Of a stretch of DNA of 64,000 nt, positions 62,663-64,000 are shown one piece after another. Position 1 is the first letter of the stretch; each line of letters begins with the position of its first letter. The stretch comes from Mesobacterium_A sp034670065 (GTDB lineage: Bacteria > Pseudomonadota > Alphaproteobacteria > Rhodobacterales > Rhodobacteraceae). The stretch is from the NCBI GenBank assembly GCA_034670065.1, contig JAXMOG010000001.1:62001-126000 (forward strand), written 5' to 3'. The notes under the pieces were generated by a model. It saw nothing but the letters and a program-made list of their open reading frames with translations, did no database searches and was not told the origin of the DNA. Position numbers and translations under genes: made by a program.

Positions 62663-63847
62663 ATGTTTGTCCCGTTCTTTGAAAACCTGCGTCAGGCCAG
62701 AGTTCCCGTCAGTTTGCGGGAATATCTGACCTTTCTGGAAGGGATGAAGCGCGGGATTGCCACGTATGACGTGGACGCGTTTTACTATCTGGCGCGCACC
62801 ATAATGGTGAAAGACGAACGTAACCTGGACAAGTTTGATCAGGCTTTTGCTGCGACGTTTCAAGGGCTTGAGGCAATATCTTTTGACGATGTTCTAAACG
62901 CCGTTGATTTGCCGGATGACTGGCTGCGCAAGATGGCCGAAAAACATCTGAGCGACGAAGAAAAAGCCGAAATCGAAGCGATGGGCGGTTTTGAAAAGCT
63001 GATGGAGACGCTGAAAGAGCGCCTGAAGGAACAGCATGACCGTCATCAGGGTGGCAGCAAATGGATCGGCACCGCCGGAACATCGCCCTATGGTGCCTAT
63101 GGTTATAACCCCGAAGGCGTGCGGATCGGTCAGAAGGAAAGCCGGCATCAACGTGCGGTCAAAGTGTGGGACAAGCGCGAATTCAAGAACTTGGATGGCG
63201 ATGTTGAACTGGGAACCCGCAATATCAAGGTGGCGCTGAAACGGTTGCGCAAATGGGCCCGTGACGGAGCGGCCGAAGAGTTGGATCTGGATGGTACCAT
63301 CCGCGCCACGGCCGAGCATGGCTATCTGGATGTCCAAACCCGGCCGGAACGTCGGAATGCGGTGAAGGTGCTGCTGTTCTTTGACATTGGCGGCAGCATG
63401 GACCCGCATATCAAGCTGGTGGAAGAGCTGTTCAGCGCCGCCAAGACCGAGTTCAAACATCTGGAGCACTATTACTTCCACAATTGTTTGTATGAGGGGG
63501 TATGGCGTGACAACCACCGCCGTTGGACAGAGCAGATTCCAACCTGGGAGGTGCTGCGCACCTATGGGCCTGACTACAAATGTATTTTTGTGGGCGATGC
63601 CTCTATGTCACCCTATGAAATCGTGCAGCCGGGCGGCGCCAACGAACATTGGAACCAAGAGGCTGGTCAGGTTTGGTTGAACCGCGCACTAGAGGCCTGG
63701 CCGAATACGCTATGGATTAATCCGGTGCCCGAGAAATACTGGGACTACACCCAATCCATAGAAATGGTACGCCAAATATTCAATGACCGAATGGTGCCAA
63801 TGACCCTTGAAGGTCTGGACCGCGGGATGAAAGAGCTGGGGCGTTAG
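62663..63847 (+). CDS. CoxE-like VWA-domain protein
   Basis: A 394-aa protein from the ATG at 62663. The N-terminal half is helical, the C-terminal half is a VWA domain with DIGGS at 241-245, a variant of the DxSxS metal site (first Ser replaced by Gly). FIVGDASM-like (FVGDASMSPYEI) follows. CoxE-type VWA proteins act with MoxR ATPases in cofactor insertion or complex assembly. The matching ATPase is at 58805. No SD is obvious; coupling to the upstream smORF is likely. Confidence 0.82.
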   Translation: MFVPFFENLRQARVPVSLREYLTFLEGMKRGIATYDVDAFYYLARTIMVKDERNLDKFDQAFAATFQGLEAISFDDVLNAVDLPDDWLRKMAEKHLSDEEKAEIEAMGGFEKLMETLKERLKEQHDRHQGGSKWIGTAGTSPYGAYGYNPEGVRIGQKESRHQRAVKVWDKREFKNLDGDVELGTRNIKVALKRLRKWARDGAAEELDLDGTIRATAEHGYLDVQTRPERRNAVKVLLFFDIGGSMDPHIKLVEELFSAAKTEFKHLEHYYFHNCLYEGVWRDNHRRWTEQIPTWEVLRTYGPDYKCIFVGDASMSPYEIVQPGGANEHWNQEAGQVWLNRALEAWPNTLWINPVPEKYWDYTQSIEMVRQIFNDRMVPMTLEGLDRGMKELGR

Positions 63848-63864
63848 ACCGCGGAACGTCCGGC

Positions 63865-64000
63865 TTAAACAGCGCTTTCAATCCGTGTCAGATCATATCC
63901 ATACCATTGCAGAATTTCCCGCGCAGCCTTGATGCGATCAGGGCTAGATGCGGCGCTGCGATCCATGATCCAGACCCGTGACCCGTTTGGATCTCCCAAA
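63865..64000 (-). CDS. 3' end of a probable lipocalin gene (partial)
   Basis: The last 45 codons of a minus-strand gene run off the window, ending at TAA 63865. The visible end contains GDPNGSRVWIMDRSAASSPDRIKAAREI and YGYDLTRIESAV. This resembles the C terminus of bacterial lipocalins (Blc type; a ...LWIL.R.P......D.....GYD pattern). The start and signal peptide are outside the window, so the assignment is tentative. Confidence 0.5.
   Translation of the reverse strand, partial: LGDPNGSRVWIMDRSAASSPDRIKAAREILQWYGYDLTRIESAV

Noticed and set aside
1..64000. CRISPR array, IS element, prophage, tRNA or rRNA gene
   Set aside because: No regularly spaced direct repeats, transposase or integrase genes, T-loop signatures in gene gaps or rRNA sequence were seen.

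Overview
The window looks like a chromosomal segment of a Roseobacter-group alphaproteobacterium (Rhodobacteraceae). Supporting signs are the envelope gene order frr-uppS-cdsA-dxr-rseP-bamA-skp-fabZ-lpxA-lpxI-lpxB, the cckA / recA / alaS neighbourhood, a DksA with a single zinc-finger cysteine, and a direct-repeat SOS box (GAAC-N7-GAAC) before recA of the type described in Rhodobacter. No IS element, prophage, CRISPR array, tRNA or rRNA gene was seen. Most of the window is housekeeping DNA, with a few accessory genes.

Layout. (1) 1-6.3 kb: L-rhamnose uptake operon rhaS-rhaT-rhaP-rhaQ-rhaU-rhaK (binding protein, ATPase, two permeases, mutarotase, kinase), in the order known from Rhizobium. (2) 6.4-10.7 kb: small outer-membrane protein, typA/bipA, a secreted HExxH protein, a VOC protein and a DUF1330 protein. 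(3) 10.6-20.5 kb: alaS, recA, a sulfotransferase-like gene, hybrid kinase cckA, an RsmB-type rRNA methyltransferase and guaB. (4) 20.6-24.8 kb: agmatinase-family gene, GNAT protein, and a 541-bp leader region before a ferredoxin/ASKHA corrinoid-activation-type protein. (5) 24.9-38 kb: a long minus-strand envelope cluster, lpxB back to pyrH. It contains a 42-aa membrane smORF between rseP and bamA, and a Hint-domain gene on the opposite strand between pyrH and frr. (6) 38-43.9 kb: miaA, an AraC regulator, a lytic transglycosylase, ssb, a chloramphenicol-acetyltransferase-like gene, holC and pepA. (7) 44-51.6 kb: the LPS-export/outer-membrane operon lptF-lptG-lptD-surA-pdxA-rsmA. (8) 51.6-58.6 kb: DUF4167 protein, prmC, prfA, a DUF1499 protein, a second agmatinase, mazG, an FAD monooxygenase and dksA. 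(9) 58.8-64 kb: a MoxR ATPase, an AEC transporter, a GNAT protein, a DUF2927 lipoprotein, a 54-aa membrane smORF, a CoxE-like VWA protein, and the 3' end of a probable lipocalin gene cut by the window edge.

Two envelope blocks complement each other. The minus-strand cluster covers lipid A synthesis, isoprenoid carrier and phospholipid precursors, and BAM assembly. The lpt operon exports the finished LPS. Catabolism is represented by rhamnose uptake and possibly by agmatine or other guanidino compounds (two ureohydrolases).

The least explained DNA is the leader at 22.2-22.75 kb, which has a repeated motif pair at identical spacing, stem-loops and a leader-peptide-like ORF. Other points to check are hairpins that cover a start region (9.13 kb) or sit in a 5' region (40.55 kb), a pyrH terminator inside the Hint coding sequence, and the two smORFs. 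No clear new defence or mobile system is visible.
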